Assembly (NCBI GenBank): GCA_013314735.1 | Contig: JABUFD010000006.1 | Span: 62,001 to 126,000 of the forward strand | Direction of reading: 5' to 3' | Length of the DNA stretch: 64,000 nt | DNA from: Anaerolineae bacterium | GTDB taxonomy: Bacteria > Chloroflexota > Anaerolineae > Anaerolineales > Anaerolineaceae | Part shown: positions 1-7,224 of the stretch, piece after piece | Numbering within the stretch: position 1 is the stretch's first letter | How the letters are laid out: every line of letters starts with the position of its first letter | Position numbers and translations under genes: made by a program | Notes under the pieces: generated by a model | Database searches by the model: none | What the model was told of the DNA's origin: nothing | Seen by the model: the letters and a program-made list of their open reading frames with translations, nothing else

Positions 1-315
1 TTTCGCTGAGACCAGCGCCTGCGCGTTGTCGGTCAAACTGAGATGCACCACGCGCCTGTCCTCGGTGGAGGGGGTTTTGAGCACGTATCCCATGCCGGCG
101 AGTTTGTTGATCCCGGCGGTCACCGAGGCACGGGTGATGGCAAGGTGTTCGGCCAGTTCGCTGGCGGTGGGTCGGCCGAGGGTGTGGATGGCGTCAATGT
201 AATGCAACTGGGAAATGGTCAATTTGCCCATCCCGGCGTTTTCGCCGAGTTGTGCCTGCATCGCTTTCAGGGATGTATCGAGGGTATCAATAAATTGCAG
301 CAGTACGGTTTCCAT
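1..315 (-). CDS. MarR-family transcriptional regulator (C-terminus off the window)
   Basis: Reading the reverse strand from the ATG at 315 gives an open frame that runs out of the window, so only about the first 105 residues are visible. They start METVLLQFIDTLD and contain a winged-helix segment around residues 35-80 (SQLHYIDAI, then RPTASELAEHL and ITRASVTAGINKLAGMGYV), followed by the wing (EDRRVVHLSLT). That arrangement is characteristic of MarR regulators, which usually act as dimeric repressors released by small ligands. A long perfect palindrome sits 11 bp upstream of the start, which suggests autoregulation. The ligand and the targets beyond its own promoter cannot be told from this fragment. 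Confidence 0.88.
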   Translation of the reverse strand, partial: METVLLQFIDTLDTSLKAMQAQLGENAGMGKLTISQLHYIDAIHTLGRPTASELAEHLAITRASVTAGINKLAGMGYVLKTPSTEDRRVVHLSLTDNAQALVSAK

Positions 316-326
316 ACAATACTCTC

Positions 327-353
327 TATAATTAGTTTATCAAACTAATTATA
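327..353. promoter_or_regulatory. Perfect palindrome, probable MarR operator
   Basis: Two 12-bp arms, TATAATTAGTTT and AAACTAATTATA, are exact inverted copies separated by ATC. The site lies just upstream of the marR start at 315 on the reverse strand. Its position, symmetry and A+T richness fit a MarR dimer site that overlaps the promoter. Autorepression is inferred. Confidence 0.75.
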
Positions 354-654
354 TGAATTTAATCGATGATGTCAATGCCGGTAAAGGAATGGCTCCCTCC
401 TGTTTTCTGCGAGCCAGCATGGAATTCTAATTCCAACGGGCAGTGCACAAGTTTTTTAATCAACAGGTTACGATTCGCAGCCTTTATCGATTCACGGTGA
501 AACCAGTTGCCCCATTCATGCCAACCTGCATCAATCAAAACAGGCCCGGGTATGAAACCCGTAAAATCCGGTTCATTGGTGGGTTAACAGGCAAATGCGA
601 AGCGTGGCAATCAGCACAGCTCATGTTGGAACCGCCATGCGAATCAGAAATACC
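354..654. other. Intergenic region without a recognised gene
   Basis: This stretch separates marR from the trpS promoter. Short open frames exist here, but none has a convincing ribosome-binding site or a recognisable protein family. No repeat or strong hairpin was noticed. Confidence 0.5.
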
Positions 655-683
655 TTGACCATCCACCTTCACAATCGTATAAT
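655..683 (+). promoter_or_regulatory. Sigma70-type promoter for the trpS T-box transcript
   Basis: TTGACC (655-660) and a perfect TATAAT (678-683) are separated by exactly 17 bp. Transcription would begin near 690, which places the whole T-box leader in the 5' UTR. Confidence 0.85.
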
Positions 684-709
684 AAAGCTACATTACAATA
701 CACATTCCG

Positions 710-948
710 GCGTTGAAAGGGAAGAGTATCCTTTGCGCTGGCGGTACAGAGAGCGGGAACGGCAAACGATTGCCAACGGTGAGACCCCGCGCGCGCAGCA
801 GAGGAGAATGGACCCTGGAGTTGGAACGGTTTCGCCCCCGATACCGGGCACTGAGAGAAGGTTTTCCTCCAAAAAAAACCTTAATCAGGGTGGCACCGCG
901 GACCAATCCATTGCGTTCGTCCCTGTATGTGGACGAACGATTTTGTTT
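710..948 (+). ncRNA. T-box riboswitch leader, tryptophan specificity
   Basis: The leader carries the conserved T-box sequence AGGGTGGCACCGCGG at 887-901. A stem I specifier loop is visible, with AGTA at 725-728 opposite GAA at 806-808, followed directly by TGG (809-811), the tryptophan codon, and then a purine. The tRNA-contacting bulge reads TGGC, which pairs with an acceptor end having a G discriminator base, as bacterial tRNA-Trp has. Downstream, CGTTCGTCC (914-922) and GGACGAACG (931-939) form a perfect 9-bp hairpin followed by ATTTTGTTT, the expected terminator. Uncharged tRNA-Trp is expected to stabilise the antiterminator and allow trpS expression. Confidence 0.92.
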
Positions 949-965
949 AACAAGGAGAAGAAGCA

Positions 966-1970
966 ATGAGCGACAAAAAAGGCAGAGTATTTTCCGGCGC
1001 ACGCCCCACCGGGCGGCAGCACCTTGGCAATTATTTCGGCGCGATCCAGAATTACGTGGCATTGCAGCAGGATTATGATTGCGTCTACTGCATCGTGGAT
1101 GTGCACGCCCTCACCACGATGGAGACCACCGAGAACATCCGGCAGAACACGCTCGAAATGGCGCTGGATTGGCTCGCCGCGGGGATTGACCCTGCCCAAT
1201 CCATCCTGTTTGTGCAGTCGCATGTGCCCCAGGTGCTGGAACTGCACACCTATCTCTCGATGGTATCCCCCCTGGGCAAACTGAGCGAATTGCCCAACTT
1301 CAAGGAAGAGGTCAAGAACCACCCCAACAATGTCAACTACGGCCTGCTCGGGTACCCCGTGCTGATGACGTCGGACATTGTGCTGTACAAGACCAACGTG
1401 GTGCCGGTGGGCGTCGACCAGCAGTCGCACCTCGAATTCGCCCGTGAAACGGTGCGCAGCTTCAACTACCGTTACCAGACCGATGTGTTGATTGAGCCGC
1501 AGATGAAACTGACCGCCTTCCCCAAAATTTTAGGCACGGACGGCAAAGCCAAGATGTCCAAGAGCCTCGACAACCACATCGAAATGGCCTCCACCCCGGA
1601 GGAAACCACCCAGCGCGTGATGAGCATGCTGACCGATCCGCAGCGCCTGCGCCGCACCGACCCCGGTGACCCGGACGTGTGTAATGTGTACTCCCTGCAC
1701 AAGATCTTCAGCAAGCCGGAAGATGTGGAACGCATCAACCGAGAATGCCGCACAGCCGAGATCGGTTGTGTACAGTGCAAGCGCCTGCTGGCGGAGAACA
1801 TCAACAGCTACTTTGCCCCCTACCGCGAAAAGCGCGCTGCCCTGGAAGAGAAGGAAGACGAAGTATGGGACATCCTGGCTGATGGGGCGAAACGCGCCAG
1901 TGCGATCGCCGAACAGACAATGATCGAAGTGCGCGACGCAATCGGCCTGGCACCGCGCCAACGGGCTTAA
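966..1970 (+). CDS. trpS: Tryptophanyl-tRNA synthetase
   Basis: This cytoplasmic class I aminoacyl-tRNA synthetase charges tRNA-Trp with tryptophan using ATP. The 334-residue length is typical of bacterial TrpS. The class I signatures are present: a HIGH-type motif HLGN at residues 19-22 after the GARPTGR stretch, and KMSKS at residues 196-200. The start follows an AAGGAG ribosome-binding site at 951-956, nine bases before the ATG. The gene is preceded by a tryptophan-specific T-box leader, so expression should rise when charged tRNA-Trp is scarce. dtd follows after 5 bp and is probably co-transcribed. The N-terminus and all core motifs look intact. Confidence 0.97.
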   Translation: MSDKKGRVFSGARPTGRQHLGNYFGAIQNYVALQQDYDCVYCIVDVHALTTMETTENIRQNTLEMALDWLAAGIDPAQSILFVQSHVPQVLELHTYLSMVSPLGKLSELPNFKEEVKNHPNNVNYGLLGYPVLMTSDIVLYKTNVVPVGVDQQSHLEFARETVRSFNYRYQTDVLIEPQMKLTAFPKILGTDGKAKMSKSLDNHIEMASTPEETTQRVMSMLTDPQRLRRTDPGDPDVCNVYSLHKIFSKPEDVERINRECRTAEIGCVQCKRLLAENINSYFAPYREKRAALEEKEDEVWDILADGAKRASAIAEQTMIEVRDAIGLAPRQRA

Positions 1971-1975
1971 GCCGC

Positions 1976-2413
1976 ATGCGCGCCGTTATCCAGCGGGTAT
2001 CCCACGGCAAAGTGACCGTGGAAGGTACGGCCACTGCCGAAATCGGGCAGGGCCTGATGGTCCTGCTCGGGGTCGGCCCGAACGACAGCGAAGAAGCCGC
2101 AGCGTACCTGGCGAAAAAGGTCGCCGCGCTGCGCATCTTCGGCGATGCGGAGGGCAAGATGAACCTTTCCGTACGCGATGTGGCCGGCCAGGCAATTGTG
2201 GTATCGCAATTCACCCTGTACGCTGACACGCGCAAAGGCAACCGCCCCAGCTACACCGATGCCGCCCCGCCGGAGCATGCCGCCCCGCTGGTGGAGCGCT
2301 TCATCGCCCTGCTGCAGGCTGAAGGCGTGCCGTGCGGCAGCGGCATCTTCGGCGCGCACATGGTGCTGGACATTCAGAATGACGGCCCCGTTACGATTGT
2401 GATGGAGCGCTAG
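1976..2413 (+). CDS. dtd: D-aminoacyl-tRNA deacylase
   Basis: The product hydrolyses D-aminoacyl-tRNAs (and glycyl-tRNA-Ala), so that D-amino acids do not enter protein synthesis. The 145-residue protein starts [15 protein letters not shown] and has the family's [17 protein letters not shown] segment. It ends with [10 protein letters not shown], a variant of the NGPVT catalytic loop. It begins 5 bp after the trpS stop, so the two form a translation-quality-control operon under the trpS T-box. Its last 23 bp overlap the 3' end of a convergent membrane-protein gene on the other strand. Length and motifs are normal for the family. Confidence 0.96.
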   Translation: MRAVIQRVSHGKVTVEGTATAEIGQGLMVLLGVGPNDSEEAAAYLAKKVAALRIFGDAEGKMNLSVRDVAGQAIVVSQFTLYADTRKGNRPSYTDAAPPEHAAPLVERFIALLQAEGVPCGSGIFGAHMVLDIQNDGPVTIVMER

Positions 2414-3623
2414 GCGGATTTGCTGATAGTGATTGATTGGCTGGCAGCACATGCACCACAGCCAGGAGACCTGCCACAACCCACGGCACCCACCAATACA
2501 GGTGATCGGATAACAGTCCGTTAAATTTCATCACCAAGTAGACCGATTCCACCACCAAAAAACCACCCGCTACCAGCCACCTTTTCCTGGCCTGGGTCTC
2601 ATCAAAAACGGTTTCCAATACGAGGGGGATGAAGAGGATGAAATCCCAGGACCAGATGTAAGGGGAGAAAAGGGGGGTGAATGCCAGGCTCCACAGCAGT
2701 GCTGTTCTTGCGGGCAGGCGAACGGCCAGGTACAGTGACCCGGCAAGCCCCAGCGCCACCCATGGGATAATGATGAAATAGCGGTTAACCGGCAAAGCAT
2801 GCACAAGGTAGCTGATCAAGCTGGGATGCGCCCAATCCTTGTTGGCTGTCAGGTTTGCCAGAAAATCAGCGGACCATCCCGGTGCCAGGAGAAAGAATGG
2901 GATCAGGAATAATCCCGTCCATGCGACAGCCCAAACACAGGTCAGAACCACTTTGCGGTATGCTTTCTGCCGCAGAAGAATAAACAGCCATGTTGGGAAC
3001 AGGAAGATCGCCAGTTGGGGTTTCGCCACTGAAATCGAAAAAATCAAACCCAATGCTGCTGCCGGTAATTGTTGCCAATAGCCAATGGCTGCCAGGAATA
3101 ACAGGCAGATCAGGAAAGAAATTTGGCCAAGTAAAAAATGCGTCAATACGGGAGGGAACAGCACCAGGCCGAACACGCAAACAACGAACCAGGCCAGTCT
3201 GCGATGTTTCAATTGTTGTATACTGATGCCAACGATGGCAAACAGGATCAGCAGATTGATCACCAGCCACAGATTACTGGCATAGTGTACCGGCAGAAGG
3301 CCCAGCGGCAGAAAGACACTGATTACGGCTGGCATCCATACCGCATTGGATTTTGGGATCATCTCCTGGATGTGATAGGGGCTTTGGCCTTGCAGCAGCA
3401 GGTGGGCAGGCGCCCACAAGTTATTCTGAAAATCCCAGCTGACGGGGAAAGGGATTCGTATAACAACCAGAACGATCCCTGCCAACAGAATAGCCATTAT
3501 ACCGATGACGGCAATTATTGTGGCGTGTTTTTTTATCCACCTGAATTTAATATTGGTATTCATTTTTGGGTGAGATCCTGGTAAAAAAGGTTGTGCTGCT
3601 TGATGGAGAATGCCATCAAGCAT
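2391..3623 (-). CDS. GT87/DUF2029-type polytopic membrane glycosyltransferase, copy 1
   Basis: A 410-residue membrane protein with about ten hydrophobic segments. It resembles the DUF2029/GT87 family of polyprenyl-phosphate-dependent mannosyltransferases, with a periplasmic loop after the first helix ([23 protein letters not shown]) and a [16 protein letters not shown] segment like its two upstream neighbours. It is the last gene of a three-gene tandem on the reverse strand and overlaps the preceding stop by 8 bp. The ATG at 3623 is adopted. A second ATG at 3563 (MNTNIKF, just before the first helix) is a reasonable alternative start. Substrate and acceptor are unknown; cell-envelope glycan or glycolipid assembly is an inference from the family. 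Confidence 0.72.
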   Translation of the reverse strand: MLDGILHQAAQPFLPGSHPKMNTNIKFRWIKKHATIIAVIGIMAILLAGIVLVVIRIPFPVSWDFQNNLWAPAHLLLQGQSPYHIQEMIPKSNAVWMPAVISVFLPLGLLPVHYASNLWLVINLLILFAIVGISIQQLKHRRLAWFVVCVFGLVLFPPVLTHFLLGQISFLICLLFLAAIGYWQQLPAAALGLIFSISVAKPQLAIFLFPTWLFILLRQKAYRKVVLTCVWAVAWTGLFLIPFFLLAPGWSADFLANLTANKDWAHPSLISYLVHALPVNRYFIIIPWVALGLAGSLYLAVRLPARTALLWSLAFTPLFSPYIWSWDFILFIPLVLETVFDETQARKRWLVAGGFLVVESVYLVMKFNGLLSDHLYWWVPWVVAGLLAVVHVLPANQSLSANPPSAPSQS

Positions 3624-4896
3624 TGTTATTGGTTTTTACTGCGTTTCCACCTGGCTCTCTTTGCTTGGTGTAGGCAGCTCTGGTAAAGTACATAAGTAGT
3701 ACCAGGAGGAAAGACAACGGTAAATAGTTATTAAAGGACAGGAAAGGGCTGTCGACGAAGGTAAAAAATAGCGGCGACCAACTGAGAATTAACATCAGAA
3801 TCAGCAAACCGTTCCATAGAACCGTTCGAGCTGGATAGGTTCGGAATTTCTCGATGAAAAACAGCAGGAAGCCCGGAAGCAAAATGATGAAATTGCGGTT
3901 TCCAAACACAATGCCAGATAAGGGTAGAAGTGCAAATGTAAAACATGTTGTCCACAAGAAATGCCTGAAACCTTTGCCGTAGGCACGAACCCACTCATAT
4001 AGGATTAACCCAAACGAGACAATTGCTAATAGAAGGCCGGCTCCTTTCTCGAAACCCGGCACGATTTTTCCCAAAATCGTTGCCGGTGTGTTGGGACTGG
4101 CATATTCAGGATAGGTCATAATCTGTTTCACAAAATCAAAAAACCAGTCCGGTTGGAACAGAAAGGAGATCGAGAAAAGAGCAATGAGGCCAGCCATCGA
4201 AGAGATGATGATCTTCCAGCGTTTCTGGGAATACGCCCATAAAAAAACCAGAAGGAAGTAGAAGATTGTCATCTGTGGTTTAAAGGTTGCCAACGCGAGA
4301 AAGATGCCGGCAGCGATATCTTTTTCGATTGATAAAAAAAACAAGGATAGAACAATAAAAATTGCAGCCAGGGAGGATGGATTGGCATCAATAATCGGCT
4401 GAAGCAAATAGGAAGAAATCAAGCTAACAATCACCATCAATAAAAAGGAAACCGGTCTGGGGTTAAAATTTGTAAATCTCAATGTAAGAATCACGATCCC
4501 AATGTGCGCTACTTCCAATATTGTCATCCATAAAGCACGCGCAATTGTAAAGTCAGGGATTGCAATCAAAGGCAACATGATAAAAATTGTGTAGTGTGGG
4601 TAAGAAAAAAGCCCCTGCATTTCCCACTCATAGGCAAGCCTTCCATACCGGAAATATTGAATTTGGTGGGTTGCTTCCAGGCTGTAGGGGCTGTCATATC
4701 TCTCGAACAGTACCAGTCTGCCCGGCAGCCACCGTATCAGGAAATCTACCCCGGCATCATTTTGTTTTGCAAAGTTCAGGTTTCCATAATATAGCAGTAC
4801 AAGTAGAAAGACACAGCCGATGAATAGAACCAACATCCTGTTCGATTTTTTACCATGTAGAGCCCAATTCCTGATGGTAGATTTGTTTGTTTTCAA
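3616..4896 (-). CDS. GT87/DUF2029-type polytopic membrane glycosyltransferase, copy 2 (A+T-rich)
   Basis: A 426-residue multipass protein whose N-terminal loop (GVDFLIRWLPGRLVLFERYDSPYS) closely parallels the next gene upstream (GTDFLHRWLPVRLMLFEGY). Both share the DANPSSLAAIFIVLSLFFLS-like helix and the LATFKPQ motif, so they are paralogues of the DUF2029/GT87 family. The acidic residue after helix 1 is in the position expected for the GT-C catalytic Asp. The start appears to be TTG at 4896, 16 bp after the upstream stop, with AGGTC as a weak ribosome-binding site; the first internal Met is residue 20. Base composition is markedly lower in G+C than copy 3 (20 of 60 bases at 4321-4380 by hand count), which suggests separate origins or relaxed amelioration. 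Confidence 0.75.
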   Translation of the reverse strand: MKTNKSTIRNWALHGKKSNRMLVLFIGCVFLLVLLYYGNLNFAKQNDAGVDFLIRWLPGRLVLFERYDSPYSLEATHQIQYFRYGRLAYEWEMQGLFSYPHYTIFIMLPLIAIPDFTIARALWMTILEVAHIGIVILTLRFTNFNPRPVSFLLMVIVSLISSYLLQPIIDANPSSLAAIFIVLSLFFLSIEKDIAAGIFLALATFKPQMTIFYFLLVFLWAYSQKRWKIIISSMAGLIALFSISFLFQPDWFFDFVKQIMTYPEYASPNTPATILGKIVPGFEKGAGLLLAIVSFGLILYEWVRAYGKGFRHFLWTTCFTFALLPLSGIVFGNRNFIILLPGFLLFFIEKFRTYPARTVLWNGLLILMLILSWSPLFFTFVDSPFLSFNNYLPLSFLLVLLMYFTRAAYTKQREPGGNAVKTNNNA

Positions 4897-4912
4897 ATTC
4901 TGACCTGCTTTC

Positions 4913-6160
4913 TTATGAACCTTTTTTATCGGCTTTGATACAAGATTTCCTCAAAACCACCAGTAATACCGCCATCAACACCGGTGCCAGAACCAGGTCG
5001 AGGTAGGAAATCATTGTATTCTCGAGGCGGAACGCCAGGTAATGGAAGGTCCAGCTGCCCACCAATGCCAGGAGGATCAGCACATCGACCCAGAATTTAG
5101 GGTGTTTCCAGCGTCCCTCCAGCACGGCGATAAGCAGGATGAAGGCCGGCAATATGGCAACGAAATTGCTCTTGGCGCTGGTGATACCGGAGATCGGCAG
5201 GAGGGTGAAGGTCAGGCAGGCAGTCCAGAACAACTGCGGGAAACCGCTTTTCCATGTTCGGAACCAGGTGATGGCGAGGATGATGCCGCAGGCAAGTGAT
5301 AATCCAAAAGCAATCCATTTTGCCATTGCGGGGAACCATGCCACCAGGACAGTGGCAGGGGTGTTGGGGCTGGCAACATCAACATAAGTACCCATCTGCG
5401 CCAGGAAACTGGTGAACCATTCCGGCAGGAACAGGAAGGAAACCCCCATTAACACCACCACCCCGGCGGCGGAGGTGAACAGCACTTTCCAGCGTTTGTT
5501 CGAAAATGCCCACAGCCACACCAGTACAAAGAACAGCAGTGTCAGCTGCGGTTTGAAGGTTGCCAGTGCCAGGAACACTCCCGCCAGCGCGTCCTGTTGT
5601 TTGGATAGAAAGAACAGGCACAGCACAATGAATAACGCCGCGATGCTGGAAGGGTTGCCGTCAATCAGCGGCTGGGTGAGGTAGGAGCAGAACAGGGCAA
5701 ACACCATCAGCAGCGGCAGCGTCACCAGGCGCGGCTTGAACCCGATGATCTGCAAACTGAGGATGACAATGGCGATATGCGCCAGCTCGATCAGGGTCAT
5801 GAACAGGGCGCGTGCCAGGGGGTAATTTTCAATGAATGCGAACGGAACAAACAGGGCGGCGGTATAGTAGGGATAGGCAAACAAGCAGGGTGCTTCTCCT
5901 GGCAGCGCCAGGCGCCCGCCGTAGCGGAACAACTGTATCTGTTCGGAAACCTCCCATGCATACGGGTTGCGATAACCTTCAAACAACATCAGTCGCACCG
6001 GCAGCCAGCGGTGCAGGAAATCGGTCCCGCCGGGCTGCAGCACGGCAAAGTTGTAATTGGCGTAGGTAAAAATGCCCAGGGCGAGGAGTACGAGCAGGAT
6101 CAGGGCAACGGTACGCAGCCAGGGTTTAAGGGGGGGATTCGGGGGGTTGAATTTGGGCAT
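4913..6160 (-). CDS. GT87/DUF2029-type polytopic membrane glycosyltransferase, copy 3
   Basis: A 415-residue protein with an N-terminal helix, a short external loop GTDFLHRWLPVRLMLFEGYRNPYAWEV, and about ten further membrane segments. The LATFKPQLTLLFF stretch and the DGNPSSIAALF helix are shared with copy 2. The family (DUF2029/GT87, GT-C fold) uses polyprenyl-phosphate sugars on the outer face of the membrane. It is the first gene of the three-gene reverse-strand tandem. The ATG at 6160 has AAGGA eight bases upstream, and a TATAAT box (reverse strand, 6193-6198) lies about 33 bp further up. Base composition matches the surrounding chromosome, unlike copy 2. The sugar and acceptor cannot be determined. 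Confidence 0.77.
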   Translation of the reverse strand: MPKFNPPNPPLKPWLRTVALILLVLLALGIFTYANYNFAVLQPGGTDFLHRWLPVRLMLFEGYRNPYAWEVSEQIQLFRYGGRLALPGEAPCLFAYPYYTAALFVPFAFIENYPLARALFMTLIELAHIAIVILSLQIIGFKPRLVTLPLLMVFALFCSYLTQPLIDGNPSSIAALFIVLCLFFLSKQQDALAGVFLALATFKPQLTLLFFVLVWLWAFSNKRWKVLFTSAAGVVVLMGVSFLFLPEWFTSFLAQMGTYVDVASPNTPATVLVAWFPAMAKWIAFGLSLACGIILAITWFRTWKSGFPQLFWTACLTFTLLPISGITSAKSNFVAILPAFILLIAVLEGRWKHPKFWVDVLILLALVGSWTFHYLAFRLENTMISYLDLVLAPVLMAVLLVVLRKSCIKADKKGS

Positions 6161-6252
6161 TGGCAGGTCCTTGGGAAGGGAGGATGGTCCTTATTATAGC
6201 GGATGATATTTCAACCGACACAGCCAACACGCCAAACGATTTTATTTTCCCC

Positions 6253-7197
6253 TTAACTCAGATCGAACTCATCCTCTTCTTCGCCGTAGCGCAGGCGCAC
6301 GTAAGATAGATAACGTTCGGGGTGCACCCTGCCTTCCTCCACCGCCAGGCGCACGGCGCAGCCGGGTTCCCATTCGCGGTGGGTGCAATCACTGAACTGG
6401 CAATCCTGCACCAGGCCGCGCAGTTCGGGAAAGTAGCCGTCGAGTTCCTCCGCTTCGGTGTCCCACAGGGCAATCGAGCGCATGCCGGGGGTATCGGCGA
6501 CGTAGCCGCCCTCGGGCACATCGATTGGGAATAGTTCGCGGTGGGTGGTGGTGTGGCGGCCTTTTTCGGTGGCATCACTCACCTGGCTCACCGCCAGCCC
6601 CAGGCCCGGCATCATCGCATTCAGCAGGCTCGATTTTCCTACCCCGGAAGGTCCTGCCAGGGCGGAGATGCGCCCTTTGAGGCGCTCGAATAACGCCTGC
6701 ACGCCTTCACCGCTACGGGCAGAGGTATAATGCACTTCGTAGGGGATGGATTGGTACAGGCCGAAGCGTGTTTCGGCTTCCGCGCGACCCACTAGGTCGA
6801 GTTTGTTGGCGACGATAATGGGCGGGATGCCGTTTTTTTCGGCGATCACCAAAAAACGGTCGAGCATGCGCAGGTGCGGCATGGGGTTGGCGCAGGCGAA
6901 TACGATCAACATCTGGTCGGGGTTGGCGAGCAGTACCTGCTGGTATTCGCCGCGCGCGCTGGGCGCCAGGCGGATGAAGGCGCTCTTGCGCTCCGCCACG
7001 CTCTCGATCACCCCGGTGCCTTCCGGAAGGCGGGTGATCTCAACCCGGTCGCCGAGGGCGGCAATATCGCCCTCTTTGGGGCCTTTCTTCAGGCGCCCGC
7101 GCAGGGAGCATTCCACGGTTTCATGCGGCGCGGTTTCCACCGTGTAGAAACCGGAACGGTACCGCAAAATAATGCCCGTGGTGGTTTGTTTTGCCAT
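6253..7197 (-). CDS. rsgA: Ribosome small-subunit-dependent GTPase A
   Basis: RsgA (YjeQ) is a circularly permuted GTPase that checks late 30S subunit maturation. The 314-residue protein has the expected order: an N-terminal OB-fold, then G4 (NKLD, 131-134), G5 (TSA, 158-160), G1 (GPSGVGKSS, 182-190), switch residues GRHTTTHRELF, and G3 (DTPGMR). A C-terminal zinc knuckle follows (CQFSDCTHREWEPGC, C-x4-C-x-H-x6-C). The start lies 27 bp after the stop of the upstream penicillin-binding protein gene. No strong ribosome-binding site is seen, so translational coupling is likely. It is the last gene of a maf-PBP-rsgA operon. Confidence 0.96.
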   Translation of the reverse strand: MAKQTTTGIILRYRSGFYTVETAPHETVECSLRGRLKKGPKEGDIAALGDRVEITRLPEGTGVIESVAERKSAFIRLAPSARGEYQQVLLANPDQMLIVFACANPMPHLRMLDRFLVIAEKNGIPPIIVANKLDLVGRAEAETRFGLYQSIPYEVHYTSARSGEGVQALFERLKGRISALAGPSGVGKSSLLNAMMPGLGLAVSQVSDATEKGRHTTTHRELFPIDVPEGGYVADTPGMRSIALWDTEAEELDGYFPELRGLVQDCQFSDCTHREWEPGCAVRLAVEEGRVHPERYLSYVRLRYGEEEDEFDLS

Positions 7198-7224
7198 AAC
7201 GCTATGCTGCCGTTGCTCCCGTCA

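Noticed and set aside
443-658. A short frame (71 codons) between marR and the trpS promoter
   Set aside because: No ribosome-binding site, no family resemblance, and it overlaps the promoter region of the trpS leader.
688-1062. Open frames on both strands across the T-box leader
   Set aside because: The region is explained by the T-box structure; the frames have no ribosome-binding site or known family.
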